A stretch of 24,805 nt of DNA from Pseudomonadota bacterium (GTDB lineage Bacteria; Pseudomonadota; Alphaproteobacteria; Acetobacterales; Acetobacteraceae), in contig JAJZVS010000006.1 of assembly GCA_021845555.1 (NCBI GenBank), positions 1 to 24,805 on the forward strand, in the 5' to 3' direction. The first letter of the stretch is position 1, and every line of letters begins with the position of its first letter. Positions 7,121 through 14,586 of the stretch are shown here, one piece after another. The notes under the pieces were generated by a model. It saw only the letters and a list, made by a program, of their open reading frames with translations. It was not told the origin of the DNA and made no database searches. Position numbers and translations under genes: made by a program.

Positions 7121-10030
7121 TCAACCGCCGCGTTGGTCCGGAATCGGAAGGTCGTGTGCGCCCCCGGGAGACATCTCCCCCAGGAACCCCCGCACCTCCG
7201 CCACCGTCTGCGCCAGTCCCAGCCGCCGCACCGCCACCCCGGCGGGAAACGCCGACAGCAGCCGCGAGGGCGTGCGCCGGTCGAGCAGCACGAACACCCC
7301 GCGATCGGTGCCACGCCGGATCAGCCGCCCGAACGCCTGGCGCAGCCGCAGCCGCGCGATCCGGTCGTCATATGCCTTCGGATCGCCGCCCGACAGATGC
7401 ACCCGCCGCTCGCGGTGCAGGATATCGGGGCGCGGCCAGGGCACCTTCTCGAACACCACCAGCCGCAGGGCCCGCCCCGGCACGTCCACCCCGTCGCGCA
7501 TCGCGTCGGTGCCGAGCAGGCAGCTTTCCTCCTCGGTGCGGAAGATATCGACCAGTGTCGCGTTATCCATCGCATCCACGTGCTGGGCGTAGAGCGGGAT
7601 CCCCGCTTCCTCCAGCGCCGGGGCGATGCGCCGGTGTACCTTCACCAGCCGGTCGATCGCGGTGAACAGGCCGAGCGCGCCGCCGCCGGAGGCCAGGAAC
7701 AACTCCCGATAGGCCGCCGCCAGCGCGGCCGGGTCGTTGGGCGGCAGGTCGTGCACCACGAAAGCCCGCGTCTGCGCCGCGTAGTCGAACGGGCTCGGCA
7801 CCGCGGCGCGGATCGCCGGGGAGGGCAGATGCGGCGCGCCGACCCGCGCCTCCGCCGCCTCCCACGCCGCTTCCGGATCGCCGTCGCCGGAATCGCGCAA
7901 CGTCGCCGAGGTGATCAGCAATCCTTGCGCCGGCGCGGCCAGCGTGGCGGCGAACGGCACGGTGGGATCGAGCCAGTGCCGGTGCAGGCCGACGTCGCGC
8001 TCCGCCCCCTCGCGGCGGTCGAGGCGCAGGAACAATACGTGCTGGGCGCGGGTGCCGGGTTCGGCCGGGGCTTCGGCTACCGCGCGCAGCATCGCCTGCC
8101 AGGCGCCGAGCGGCAGGATCGCACGGCGTTGCAGGGACCGGCAGACGGCCTCGATACGGGTGCGGGTGGCGGTGTCCATCTCGTCCGCCTCCTCGTCCAG
8201 CCGCGCGGCGAGGCGCTCGCGCAGGGTGACGAGCGGCTCGGCCAGGCGGGCGAGCGCGCGGCCGAGGCGAAGCGCGGCCTCGGGCAGTTCGGGCAGGGTA
8301 GGGAACAGGTCGGAGTCGAGGCCGAAGCGGCCCAGTTCCGCCTCCGCCCCGGCACGGGCGAGCACCTGGCGGCGCAACAGGCGCAGCACCGCCTCGGTCG
8401 GGTTCGGCGCCCCGGCTTCCAGTGCCGGCAGATCGGGACCTGCCTCGGCCAGCCGGGCCGGCCAGCCGGGCGCGGGCAGCGCGCGGGCGGCCTGGAGCGC
8501 GGCGTCCAGCATCGTTTCCAGCGGCGCGCGGCCGGCGACCAGTTCCTCGATCCGCCGGCGCAGGCCGCGCGCGCGCGACCGCCCGCCCTCGGCGCCGAGC
8601 AGCCAGCGGCGGAGCTCGGCGGTCTCGGCGCCGGACAGCACCGCGGCGAAGGCGCCGTCGGCGGCGTCGAACAGGTGATGCCCCTCGTCGAACACGTAGC
8701 GGGTCGGCACCGCGTTGTCGTCCAGCCCGCCCCAGGCGGCTTGGGCCATCACCAGCGCGTGGTTCGCCACCACCAGATCGGCGCCGCGCGCGCGGCGGAT
8801 CGTGTGTTCCACGAAGCAGCGCTTCCAGTGCGGGCAGGCGGCGTGGATGCACTCCCCGCGCCGGTCGGCGAGGCCGAGCAGCATGCCGGCGCCGAACAGT
8901 TCCGCGAACCAGCCGGGCAGGTCGCCGCCCTGGATGTCCCCGTCCTGGGTGGCCAGCGCCCAGCGGGCGATCAGCCCGAGCGCGACCGGCGCGCCGGGCA
9001 GGAACCCACCGGAGGCGGCGGCGATCGCATCTTCCAGGTTGAGCAGGCAGAGGTAGTTCTCGCGCCCCTTGCGGACCACCACGCGGCGGCGGCGCTCGGC
9101 GGGGTCGGGGATCAGCCGGGCCAGTTCGGCGTCGATCTGGCGTTGCAGGTGGCGGGTGAAGGTGCTGATCCAGACCGCGCCGCGGTTCTTCTCGGCCCAC
9201 AGGCTGGCCGGCGCGATGTAGCCGAGGGTCTTGCCGGTGCCGGTGCCGGCCTCGGCCAGGACCAGATGCGGGTCGCCGCGGGTTTCCCGCGCGGCGAAGG
9301 CGGCGGTGGCGGCGCCGGCGTAGTCGGCCTGGCCCTGGCGCTGCTCGGCGTCGGGGCCGAGCATGGCGGCGAGGCGGGCGCGGGCTTCGGCCTCTCCGAC
9401 CGGGTAGGCGGACGGCGGCGGCGGCGGGGCCGCGTCCTCCCATTCCGGCAGGCGCTTCCAGATTTTCAGCGCCTCGGCGGCGGGGGCGGCGTGTGGCTGG
9501 CCGAGGGCGGCGAGCACGTGCGGCGCCCAGGGCCAGTCGCCTTGCCCCATGCGCGCGGCGATGGCGGCGGCGTCGCGGTTGAGCGGCAGGGCGCGGCCGG
9601 CGGCGAGGCGGCGGAGCAGAGCGCGCGCGAGGTCGGGCAGCAGGGTCGCCTCGTTCTCCAGCCCCGGCGGCGGCGGGTCGAGATCGAGCGCCAGTGCCAG
9701 GCCGCGCGGGGTCGGGGCGACGGTGCGGGCCGGCAGGACGAAGGCGAACAATTCCAGCAGGTCGAGCGCGGGACGCGGCGGCAGGCCGAGGCGGCGGAAC
9801 GTCGCGGGGGCGTGCAGCACGAGCGGCGGCGGCAGGGCGCGCAGCCGGGTGGCGACAGCCGTGGCGGGGAGCACCAGCAGCTCGCCGTCCGGCGTCAGCA
9901 GGGCGGCGCGGCCGTGGCCGGCGGCAAGGGCGGGGCGGGCGAGGGGCACTTGGGGGGCCGGTGTCTGTTCGCGGCGATGGTAGCCGGTTGCGGGGCGGCG
10001 GACAGGGGGTGAACGAGGGCGCCCGCGCAT
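7121..10030 (-). CDS. DinG/XPD-type iron-sulfur ATP-dependent DNA helicase
   Basis: 969 residues, a superfamily 2 helicase of the DinG/Rad3 (XPD) group, which unwinds DNA 5' to 3' and acts in repair and in removing R-loops or replication blocks. Walker A is AGTGTGKT near residues 260-268. Four cysteines of the Fe-S cluster lie between motifs I and II: one in ENYLCLLN and three in the ECIHAACPHWKRC segment. Walker B is DEGH at about 448-451. Motif VI is QAFGRLIRRG near the C-terminus, and LLITSAT is the motif III-like segment. About 200 N-terminal residues precede the helicase core, as is usual for alphaproteobacterial members. The ATG at 10030 has a GAAGG site six bases upstream; an in-frame GTG at 9949 has none. 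The first gene of a minus-strand run, it faces the cytochrome genes across a 282-base gap. Confidence 0.9.
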   Translation of the reverse strand: MRGRPRSPPVRRPATGYHRREQTPAPQVPLARPALAAGHGRAALLTPDGELLVLPATAVATRLRALPPPLVLHAPATFRRLGLPPRPALDLLELFAFVLPARTVAPTPRGLALALDLDPPPPGLENEATLLPDLARALLRRLAAGRALPLNRDAAAIAARMGQGDWPWAPHVLAALGQPHAAPAAEALKIWKRLPEWEDAAPPPPPSAYPVGEAEARARLAAMLGPDAEQRQGQADYAGAATAAFAARETRGDPHLVLAEAGTGTGKTLGYIAPASLWAEKNRGAVWISTFTRHLQRQIDAELARLIPDPAERRRRVVVRKGRENYLCLLNLEDAIAAASGGFLPGAPVALGLIARWALATQDGDIQGGDLPGWFAELFGAGMLLGLADRRGECIHAACPHWKRCFVEHTIRRARGADLVVANHALVMAQAAWGGLDDNAVPTRYVFDEGHHLFDAADGAFAAVLSGAETAELRRWLLGAEGGRSRARGLRRRIEELVAGRAPLETMLDAALQAARALPAPGWPARLAEAGPDLPALEAGAPNPTEAVLRLLRRQVLARAGAEAELGRFGLDSDLFPTLPELPEAALRLGRALARLAEPLVTLRERLAARLDEEADEMDTATRTRIEAVCRSLQRRAILPLGAWQAMLRAVAEAPAEPGTRAQHVLFLRLDRREGAERDVGLHRHWLDPTVPFAATLAAPAQGLLITSATLRDSGDGDPEAAWEAAEARVGAPHLPSPAIRAAVPSPFDYAAQTRAFVVHDLPPNDPAALAAAYRELFLASGGGALGLFTAIDRLVKVHRRIAPALEEAGIPLYAQHVDAMDNATLVDIFRTEEESCLLGTDAMRDGVDVPGRALRLVVFEKVPWPRPDILHRERRVHLSGGDPKAYDDRIARLRLRQAFGRLIRRGTDRGVFVLLDRRTPSRLLSAFPAGVAVRRLGLAQTVAEVRGFLGEMSPGGAHDLPIPDQRGG

Positions 10031-10312
10031 CGGTGGCCTTCGCGCGCCCGTCGTCCCCGCGCAGCGCCGGATGCCACGGACCCACTCTCCGGGGTCGCGC
10101 GACACGCGAGGTGGCAGCGTGGCTCGTTCATATGATGGCCCGCTGTGGTGCCCCAGGTGGGCGCCCCAGGCACATTGCTGGCGCGGTCGCGGCGGCGGAT
10201 ACTTCCCCGTGTCGGACCGGTTGGACGGGCGGACGCTCCGCCTGGCCGGCTGTTCGCTCGCACCGCAACGCGGAGCAACCGCGTGCGACGATACGCAAGC
10301 AGGAGGACGCGC
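10031..10312. promoter_or_regulatory. divergent intergenic region between helicase and cytochrome genes
   Basis: These 282 bases separate two divergently read genes and must carry both promoters. I see a perfect 10-base palindrome GTCGCGCGAC at 10094-10103, overlapping a longer TCGCG/CGCGA inverted repeat, and an AT-rich palindrome TCATATGA at 10128-10135 that stands out from the GC-rich surroundings and could form a -10 element. No convincing -35 box at normal spacing was found on either strand. The cytochrome gene has a strong AGGAGGA ribosome site at 10301-10307. No coding sequence is supported here. Confidence 0.4.
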
Positions 10313-10993
10313 ATGGGCTGGTCCGAAGGGCTCGGACGCAGGGTGTTGGGCGCGACGCTGGCGGTTGCCGCGCTCGCTGTCCTCTCCCTTGATCTTTCCC
10401 CCGCTTTGGCCGCGGACGGTGCCGCCATCGCGCTGCATGGCGTCGGCACGGTGCCGGCCTGCGCGACCTGCCACGGCGCGCAGGGCCAGGGCAATCCGCG
10501 GATCGGTGCCCCGCATCTGGCCGGCGAGGGCATCGACTACCTGCGCGAGCAGCTGGCGAATTTCGCGGCCGGGCACAGGATCAATCCGATCATGCAGCCG
10601 ATCGCCGCCGGCCTGACGCCGGAACAGCGCGACGCGGCGGCGGCCTTCTTCGCCGCGCTGCCGGTGCCGGCCCCGCACCCGGTTCCCCCCGGACCCGACC
10701 GGGCGGGCGCGCTTCTGGCCGAGCAGGGCCGCTGGTCCGCCGGCCTGCCCGCCTGCACCCAATGCCACGGCCCGAACGGAATCGGCGTTCCGCCCTATAT
10801 TCCGCGGCTCGCGGGGCTGACGGCGCCCTACCTGACCGCGCAGCTTCTGGCCTGGCAGCAGGGGCATCGGCCGCCCGGTGCGCTCGGCCTGATGCCGGTC
10901 GTGGCAAGCAAGCTTTCAGCGCACGACATCAAGACTCTCGCCGCCTATTTCGCCGCGCTCGGCGGCCCGAGCTCACCGGAGGCCGGACGATGA
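10313..10993 (+). CDS. diheme cytochrome c, TsdB-like (c4 type)
   Basis: 226 residues, exported. The signal peptide has a Leu/Ala/Val core and an ALA-ADG cleavage site near residue 35. Two CxxCH heme sites sit in two similar halves: CATCH at residues 50-54 and CTQCH at 148-152. Each is followed by a Met that could be the distal ligand (NPIMQPI, LGLMPVV). This two-half layout is that of cytochrome c4-like electron carriers. The gene overlaps the next one by four bases (ATGA), and that gene resembles thiosulfate dehydrogenase TsdA. In several bacteria TsdA is paired with a diheme cytochrome TsdB that accepts its electrons, so this is the natural TsdB candidate. A strong AGGAGGA site precedes the ATG. 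A general cytochrome c4 role is the alternative. Confidence 0.85.
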   Translation: MGWSEGLGRRVLGATLAVAALAVLSLDLSPALAADGAAIALHGVGTVPACATCHGAQGQGNPRIGAPHLAGEGIDYLREQLANFAAGHRINPIMQPIAAGLTPEQRDAAAAFFAALPVPAPHPVPPGPDRAGALLAEQGRWSAGLPACTQCHGPNGIGVPPYIPRLAGLTAPYLTAQLLAWQQGHRPPGALGLMPVVASKLSAHDIKTLAAYFAALGGPSSPEAGR

Positions 10994-11889
10994 CCCGCAT
11001 GCGATCGCTCCGCCGCCTTGCGCCGCTCGCGGCTTGTCTCGCCGCCATCGTCCTGCCGGTGGCGGCCTTTGCCGCGCCGCCGCCCGCCCAGGCCGGCTTC
11101 CGGCCACCGCCCGAGTCCGCGATTCCCGCCGGTCCGTTCGGGCGCATGGTCCGACTCGGCGAGGCGATCTTCCGCCACACCGGCACCGCCGCGCCGCAGT
11201 ACGTCGGCAGCGATCTGCGTTGCAGCAACTGCCATATCGACGGCGGGCGGTTGGCCGGCGCGGCGCCGTTGTGGGCCGCCTGGGTGGCCTTCCCGACCTA
11301 TCGCAGCAAGACGAAGCAGGTGAACACCTTCGCCCAGCGGTTGCAGGGGTGTTTCCGCTACAGCATGAACGGCACCGCCCCGCCGCTCGGCAGCAAGGTC
11401 CTGGTGGCGCTGGAGGCCTATTCGTTCTGGCTGGCGCATGGCGCGCCGACCGGGGCGAAGCTGGCCGGACGCGGCTATCCGAAACTGCCGAAGCCGGCCG
11501 CCGCGCCGGACTATGCGCGCGGGAAGATCGTGTTCGCGCAACACTGCGCGCTGTGCCACGGCGCGGACGGCGCCGGGCGGCGGGCCGGCGGGCGGGTGGT
11601 GTTCCCGCCGCTGTGGGGTCCGCGGTCGTTCAACTGGGGGGCGGGCATGGGCTCGATCGTCAACGCCGCCGCCTTCATCAAGGCGAACATGCCGCTCGGC
11701 CGCGGCGGCAGCCTGACCGACCAGATGGCCTGGGATGTCGCGGCCTATGTGGACAGCCACGAGCGTCCGCAGGACCCGCGCTTTGCCGGATCGGTGGCCG
11801 AGACGCGGGCGAAGTTCCACGACTCGCCCTATTCGATGTACGGGCAGACGGTGAACGGGCATGTGCTCGGTGCGCCAGGCCCGAAATAA
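10990..11889 (+). CDS. tsdA: diheme cytochrome c, thiosulfate dehydrogenase (TsdA)-like
   Basis: 299 residues with a signal peptide cleaved near AFA-AP (residue 28), so periplasmic. TsdA joins two thiosulfate molecules to tetrathionate and passes two electrons to a cytochrome. Heme 1 site is CSNCH (78-82), followed by the family-like segments PLWAAWVAFPTYR and NTFAQRLQGCFRYSMNG. Cys121 in the latter sits where TsdA has its unusual axial cysteine (His53/Cys96 in Allochromatium vinosum). Heme 2 site is CALCH (186-190), followed by FPPLWGP, SFNWGAGM and FIKANMP, with Met234 at about the position of the distal ligand. The start overlaps the preceding cytochrome stop (ATGA), so the two are translationally coupled. 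A related diheme cytochrome with another substrate cannot be excluded. Confidence 0.72.
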   Translation: MTRMRSLRRLAPLAACLAAIVLPVAAFAAPPPAQAGFRPPPESAIPAGPFGRMVRLGEAIFRHTGTAAPQYVGSDLRCSNCHIDGGRLAGAAPLWAAWVAFPTYRSKTKQVNTFAQRLQGCFRYSMNGTAPPLGSKVLVALEAYSFWLAHGAPTGAKLAGRGYPKLPKPAAAPDYARGKIVFAQHCALCHGADGAGRRAGGRVVFPPLWGPRSFNWGAGMGSIVNAAAFIKANMPLGRGGSLTDQMAWDVAAYVDSHERPQDPRFAGSVAETRAKFHDSPYSMYGQTVNGHVLGAPGPK

Positions 11890-11890
11890 T

Positions 11891-11904
11891 CCCGCGACGG
11901 CGGG
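11891..11904. terminator. weak hairpin between convergent genes
   Basis: A 5-bp GC stem (CCCGC at 11891-11895, GCGGG at 11900-11904) with a GACG loop lies in the 21 bases between the TsdA-like gene and the convergent methyltransferase. It has no T-run on either side, so a role as a bidirectional terminator is only possible. Confidence 0.25.
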
Positions 11905-11910
11905 CCGCCC

Positions 11911-12615
11911 TCAGCCCGGCACCTTGAGCTCGAACAGCCACACCAGATCGCCCACCACCGCGCGCGCCCGCACCAGTTCCAGTCCGGCTGCGCTGATATG
12001 CGCGACGGTGCGGCGATCGAAGCCGGCGCCGTAGGCCCAGGCCATCCAGGGTTCCCACAGCCGGGCGACGAAGCCGCGCAGCCGGCCGCTCGGGCGGCGA
12101 TAGGTCAGGATGCGGATCGCCCCGCCGGGGCGGACCACGCGGCGGAGTTCGCGCAGGGCGGGCGCCTGCGCGCTCTCGGGCAGGACGCAGAACAGGAACG
12201 TGGCCACGGCCGCGTCGAACGAGTTGTCCCGCAGGTCGAGCCGCGTCACGTCCATCTCCCGCAAGCCGACCGGGTGCCCGAGGCGGCGCCGGCGCCGCTC
12301 GGCGCGGGCCAGCATCGCCGGGCTGTTGTCGATGCCGACCACCTCCGCGCCCGGCGGGTAGAAGGGAATGTTGCGCCCGGTGCCCGCGCCGGCATCCAGG
12401 ATCCGGCCGCTGAGGTCATGGAACAGCAGCGGACGGAGCGTGCGGTAGCGCAGCGCCTCGAACGGCAGGTCGAGCAGGTCGTACCAGGGCGCGATGCGCT
12501 GATAGCGCGCGGGATCGGCGGACAACGCGGGAGGCTCCGGGTAGCGGGCCGAGGCGAGGCTGGAGGCGGGGGTGGGTACCGGCGGGCGGGCCGCCACTTT
12601 CCGCCGCTTGCGCAT
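11911..12615 (-). CDS. class I SAM-dependent methyltransferase (PmtA/UbiE-like)
   Basis: 234 residues, cytoplasmic or membrane-associated. After a basic, Pro-rich N-terminus comes YQRIAPWYDLLDLPFE, a segment seen in phospholipid and quinone methyltransferases. Next are the SAM loop ILDAGAGTGRNIPFY, the acidic end of strand 2 (VGIDNSPAMLARA), motif II (DAAVATFLFCVLPE) and LRRVVRPGGAIRIL. The C-terminal WEPWMAWAYGAGFDRRT segment is like that of phosphatidylethanolamine N-methyltransferases of the PmtA type. Substrate is not certain; a lipid or quinone is an inference. The ATG at 12615 lacks a good ribosome site, so a slightly different start is possible. It is divergent from the enoyl-ACP reductase gene, with 48 bases between starts, and convergent with the cytochrome genes. 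Confidence 0.8.
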   Translation of the reverse strand: MRKRRKVAARPPVPTPASSLASARYPEPPALSADPARYQRIAPWYDLLDLPFEALRYRTLRPLLFHDLSGRILDAGAGTGRNIPFYPPGAEVVGIDNSPAMLARAERRRRRLGHPVGLREMDVTRLDLRDNSFDAAVATFLFCVLPESAQAPALRELRRVVRPGGAIRILTYRRPSGRLRGFVARLWEPWMAWAYGAGFDRRTVAHISAAGLELVRARAVVGDLVWLFELKVPG

Positions 12616-12663
12616 GGGGGCAGGATGGGCACGCACCGGTTCGGCGCGCAAGGAGTGGTAAGG

Positions 12664-13446
12664 ATGGAGGTTCTCGATCTGACCGGCCAGAAGGGACTGA
12701 TCGTCGGGATCGCCAACGAGCACAGTCTGGCCTGGGCCGCCGCGCGGCATTTCCGCAGCGCCGGCGCGGAGCTTGCCATAACCTATCTGAACGACAAGGC
12801 GCGGCCGTTCGTCGAACCGTTGGCGCGGGAGGCGGGTGCGGCGATCGTCCTGCCCTGCGATGTCGCCGCGCCGGGCCAGCTCGATGCCGTGTTCGAGGCG
12901 ATCCGCGCGCGCTGGGGCCGGCTCGATTTCGTGTTTCATGCGATCGCCTGGGCCCGCAAGGAAGATCTGCACGGGCGTCTGACCGACTGCTCGGCGGAGG
13001 GGTTTGCCGAATCGATGGCGATCTCGTGCTATTCCTTCATTCGCATGGCACATCTTGCAGAGCCGCTGATGGACCGCGGCGGCAGCCTGACGACGCTCAC
13101 CTTCTACGGCGCCGAGAAGGTGGTGGATCATTACAATGTGATGGGCCCGGTGAAGGCGGCGCTGGAATGTGCGGTCCGCTACCTGGCGCACGAACTCGGC
13201 AGCAAGAAGATCCGCGTCAACGCGCTGTCCGCCGGCGCGGTGCAGACTCGCGCCGCGTCGGGGATCGCGCATTTCGACGCGCTGCTGAACGAGACCCTGC
13301 GCGACGCGCCGCTGCACCGGCAGGTGGATCCCGACGAGGTCGGGCGGGCGGCGCTGGTGCTCGCCAGTGCCTACGCGAGCGGGGTCACCGGGGAGGTGCT
13401 GTATGTCGACGCCGGGTTCCATATCGAAGGCATGGTGTTTCACTGA
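12664..13446 (+). CDS. fabI: enoyl-[acyl-carrier-protein] reductase, FabI type
   Basis: 260 residues, the standard length for FabI, which reduces the trans-2-enoyl-ACP double bond with NAD(P)H in fatty acid elongation. The cofactor loop is GIANEHSLAWAAA near residues 15-27. The FabI catalytic pair is Tyr157 and Lys164 in HYNVMGPVKAALE, the Y-x6-K spacing. Phe147 stands where the E. coli enzyme has Tyr146; mycobacterial InhA also has Phe there. The C-terminus has ALSAGAVQTRAASGI and GEVLYVDAGFHIEGM, as in the family. The usual Pro of SAGP is Ala. An AAGGAG site lies 8 bases before the ATG. Alphaproteobacteria often carry two FabI paralogues, and this may be the secondary one. It is divergent from a methyltransferase and 117 bases upstream of the LOG gene. 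Confidence 0.9.
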   Translation: MEVLDLTGQKGLIVGIANEHSLAWAAARHFRSAGAELAITYLNDKARPFVEPLAREAGAAIVLPCDVAAPGQLDAVFEAIRARWGRLDFVFHAIAWARKEDLHGRLTDCSAEGFAESMAISCYSFIRMAHLAEPLMDRGGSLTTLTFYGAEKVVDHYNVMGPVKAALECAVRYLAHELGSKKIRVNALSAGAVQTRAASGIAHFDALLNETLRDAPLHRQVDPDEVGRAALVLASAYASGVTGEVLYVDAGFHIEGMVFH

Positions 13447-13522
13447 CCGCGTGACGGCGGCTGGCCGCGTCCTGGTATCCGGCGCGGCAGCCCGACTCGC
13501 GGTCGATGTTTTCTGCCCGAGA

Positions 13523-13538
13523 CCCGCGCATCCGCGGG
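13523..13538 (+). other. GC hairpin between fabI and the LOG-family gene
   Basis: A perfect 6-bp stem (CCCGCG at 13523-13528, CGCGGG at 13533-13538) with a CATC loop lies 26 bases before the next ATG. It could form in the leader of the LOG-family transcript or weakly terminate fabI transcription; no T-run follows it. Confidence 0.25.
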
Positions 13539-13563
13539 GCTGTACTATCCGAGGGGGAGGCCC

Positions 13564-14586
13564 ATGACCGACCACGCCACGACCGGACATCCCTCTGCCC
13601 CGCTCCCCGTACCGCGTCGCATCCCGACCCCGCCGCACCCGACCGAGCGGACCCGGGCGCTGCCCGGCCAGCATGCCAAATCGGCCCAGGAAGACCCCGC
13701 CGCGCCGGCCGCCGTGCAGGCGATCCTGCGCAGCCCGAGCTACCTGGAAGCCGATCGGGACGTCGCCTTCCTGGACCGCAACGACACCCGCGGCCCGCGC
13801 CTGCAACTCGATTACCTGAAGGCCGAGCTGCTGATGGAGGGCCACGGCGTCGCCCACACCATCGTCGTGTTCGGCAGCACGCGGCTGCTGGAACCCGCGG
13901 CGGCGGCGCGCGCCGTGGAGGCCGCCGAGGCCGCCCTCGCAGCGCGGCCGGAGGACACCGCGCTGCGTGCCCGGCTGGCGATCGCGCGGCGCATCCTGGA
14001 CAAGAGCAAGTATTACGACATCGCCCGCGCGTTCGGTTCCATCGCCGGTGTGGCCGGGGCCAACGCGCGCGGCGGGCGGATCATGGTGATGACCGGCGGC
14101 GGGCCCGGCATCATGGAAGCCGCCAACCGCGGCGCGCACGATCGCGCGAGCAAGTCGATCGGCCTCAACATCACCCTGCCGCACGAGCAATACCCCAACC
14201 CGTACGTCACCCCGGAGCTCTGTTTCCAGTTCCATTATTTCGCCATCCGCAAGCTGCACTTCCTCAACCGCGCCCGCGCGCTGGTGGTGTTCCCCGGCGG
14301 CTACGGCACGCTCGACGAGTTGTTCGAGGTGCTGACCCTGGTGCAGACCCGCAAGATCGCGCCGCTGCCGGTGATCCTGGTGGGCGAGGCTTATTGGCGG
14401 CGCGTGTTCGACCCGGATTTCCTGGTCGCCGAAGGCACTATCGACCCGGAGGATCGCGAGCTGTTCTGGTTCGCGGAAACCGCCGAGGATATCTGGCACG
14501 ACATCCTGCGCTGGTACGAAGCCGCCGGCGCGCCGCTGCTGCCGCCCGGCGATGCGGCAGCGCCGAACCCGGAGGCATGCCCATGA
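13564..14586 (+). CDS. LOG-family protein (lysine-decarboxylase-like fold, nucleotide phosphoribohydrolase type)
   Basis: 340 residues, cytoplasmic. The LOG family includes enzymes that cleave the N-glycosidic bond of nucleoside 5'-monophosphates; plant LOG proteins release active cytokinins. The signature residues are present: a GGGPGIMEAANRGA loop at about 178-191 and PGGYGTLDELFE at about 244-255. Compared with the short LOG proteins of about 190 residues, this one has a Pro-rich N-terminal region of some 45 residues, a helical segment (SYLEADRD...DYLKAELLMEGHGV), and an extra helical part before the nucleotide loop. This longer form is, from memory, common in Alphaproteobacteria and not well characterised. 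A GGGGGAGG site precedes the ATG. Its stop overlaps the start of the beta-CASP gene (ATGA). Older annotations as lysine decarboxylase are probably wrong. Confidence 0.85.
   Translation: MTDHATTGHPSAPLPVPRRIPTPPHPTERTRALPGQHAKSAQEDPAAPAAVQAILRSPSYLEADRDVAFLDRNDTRGPRLQLDYLKAELLMEGHGVAHTIVVFGSTRLLEPAAAARAVEAAEAALAARPEDTALRARLAIARRILDKSKYYDIARAFGSIAGVAGANARGGRIMVMTGGGPGIMEAANRGAHDRASKSIGLNITLPHEQYPNPYVTPELCFQFHYFAIRKLHFLNRARALVVFPGGYGTLDELFEVLTLVQTRKIAPLPVILVGEAYWRRVFDPDFLVAEGTIDPEDRELFWFAETAEDIWHDILRWYEAAGAPLLPPGDAAAPNPEACP
14571..14575 (+). promoter_or_regulatory. ribosome site that decides the beta-CASP start
   Basis: GGAGG at 14571-14575 ends only one base before an ATG at 14577 but seven bases before the in-frame ATG at 14583. 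The second spacing is normal, so the protein should start MKLSFHG and its start codon overlaps the stop of the LOG-family gene. Confidence 0.65.

Noticed and set aside
3614..10012. A single plus-strand open frame of more than 2100 codons running opposite the glycosyltransferase, methyltransferase and helicase genes
   Set aside because: It is antisense to three genes with clear domain motifs, its translation is Arg/Gly/Ala/Gln-rich without any recognisable fold, and it crosses gene borders. In very GC-rich DNA the antisense frame of real genes rarely meets a stop codon, which explains its length.
10031..10867. A longer version of the helicase gene reading back through the divergent cytochrome gene
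   Set aside because: The added part is antisense to a cytochrome with two CxxCH sites and a strong ribosome site. The ATG at 10030 has its own GAAGG site and gives a normal family length.
12616..14499. Upstream extension of the minus-strand methyltransferase through fabI and the LOG gene
   Set aside because: The extension lies opposite two well-supported genes and has no domain content; the methyltransferase fold starts downstream of 12615.
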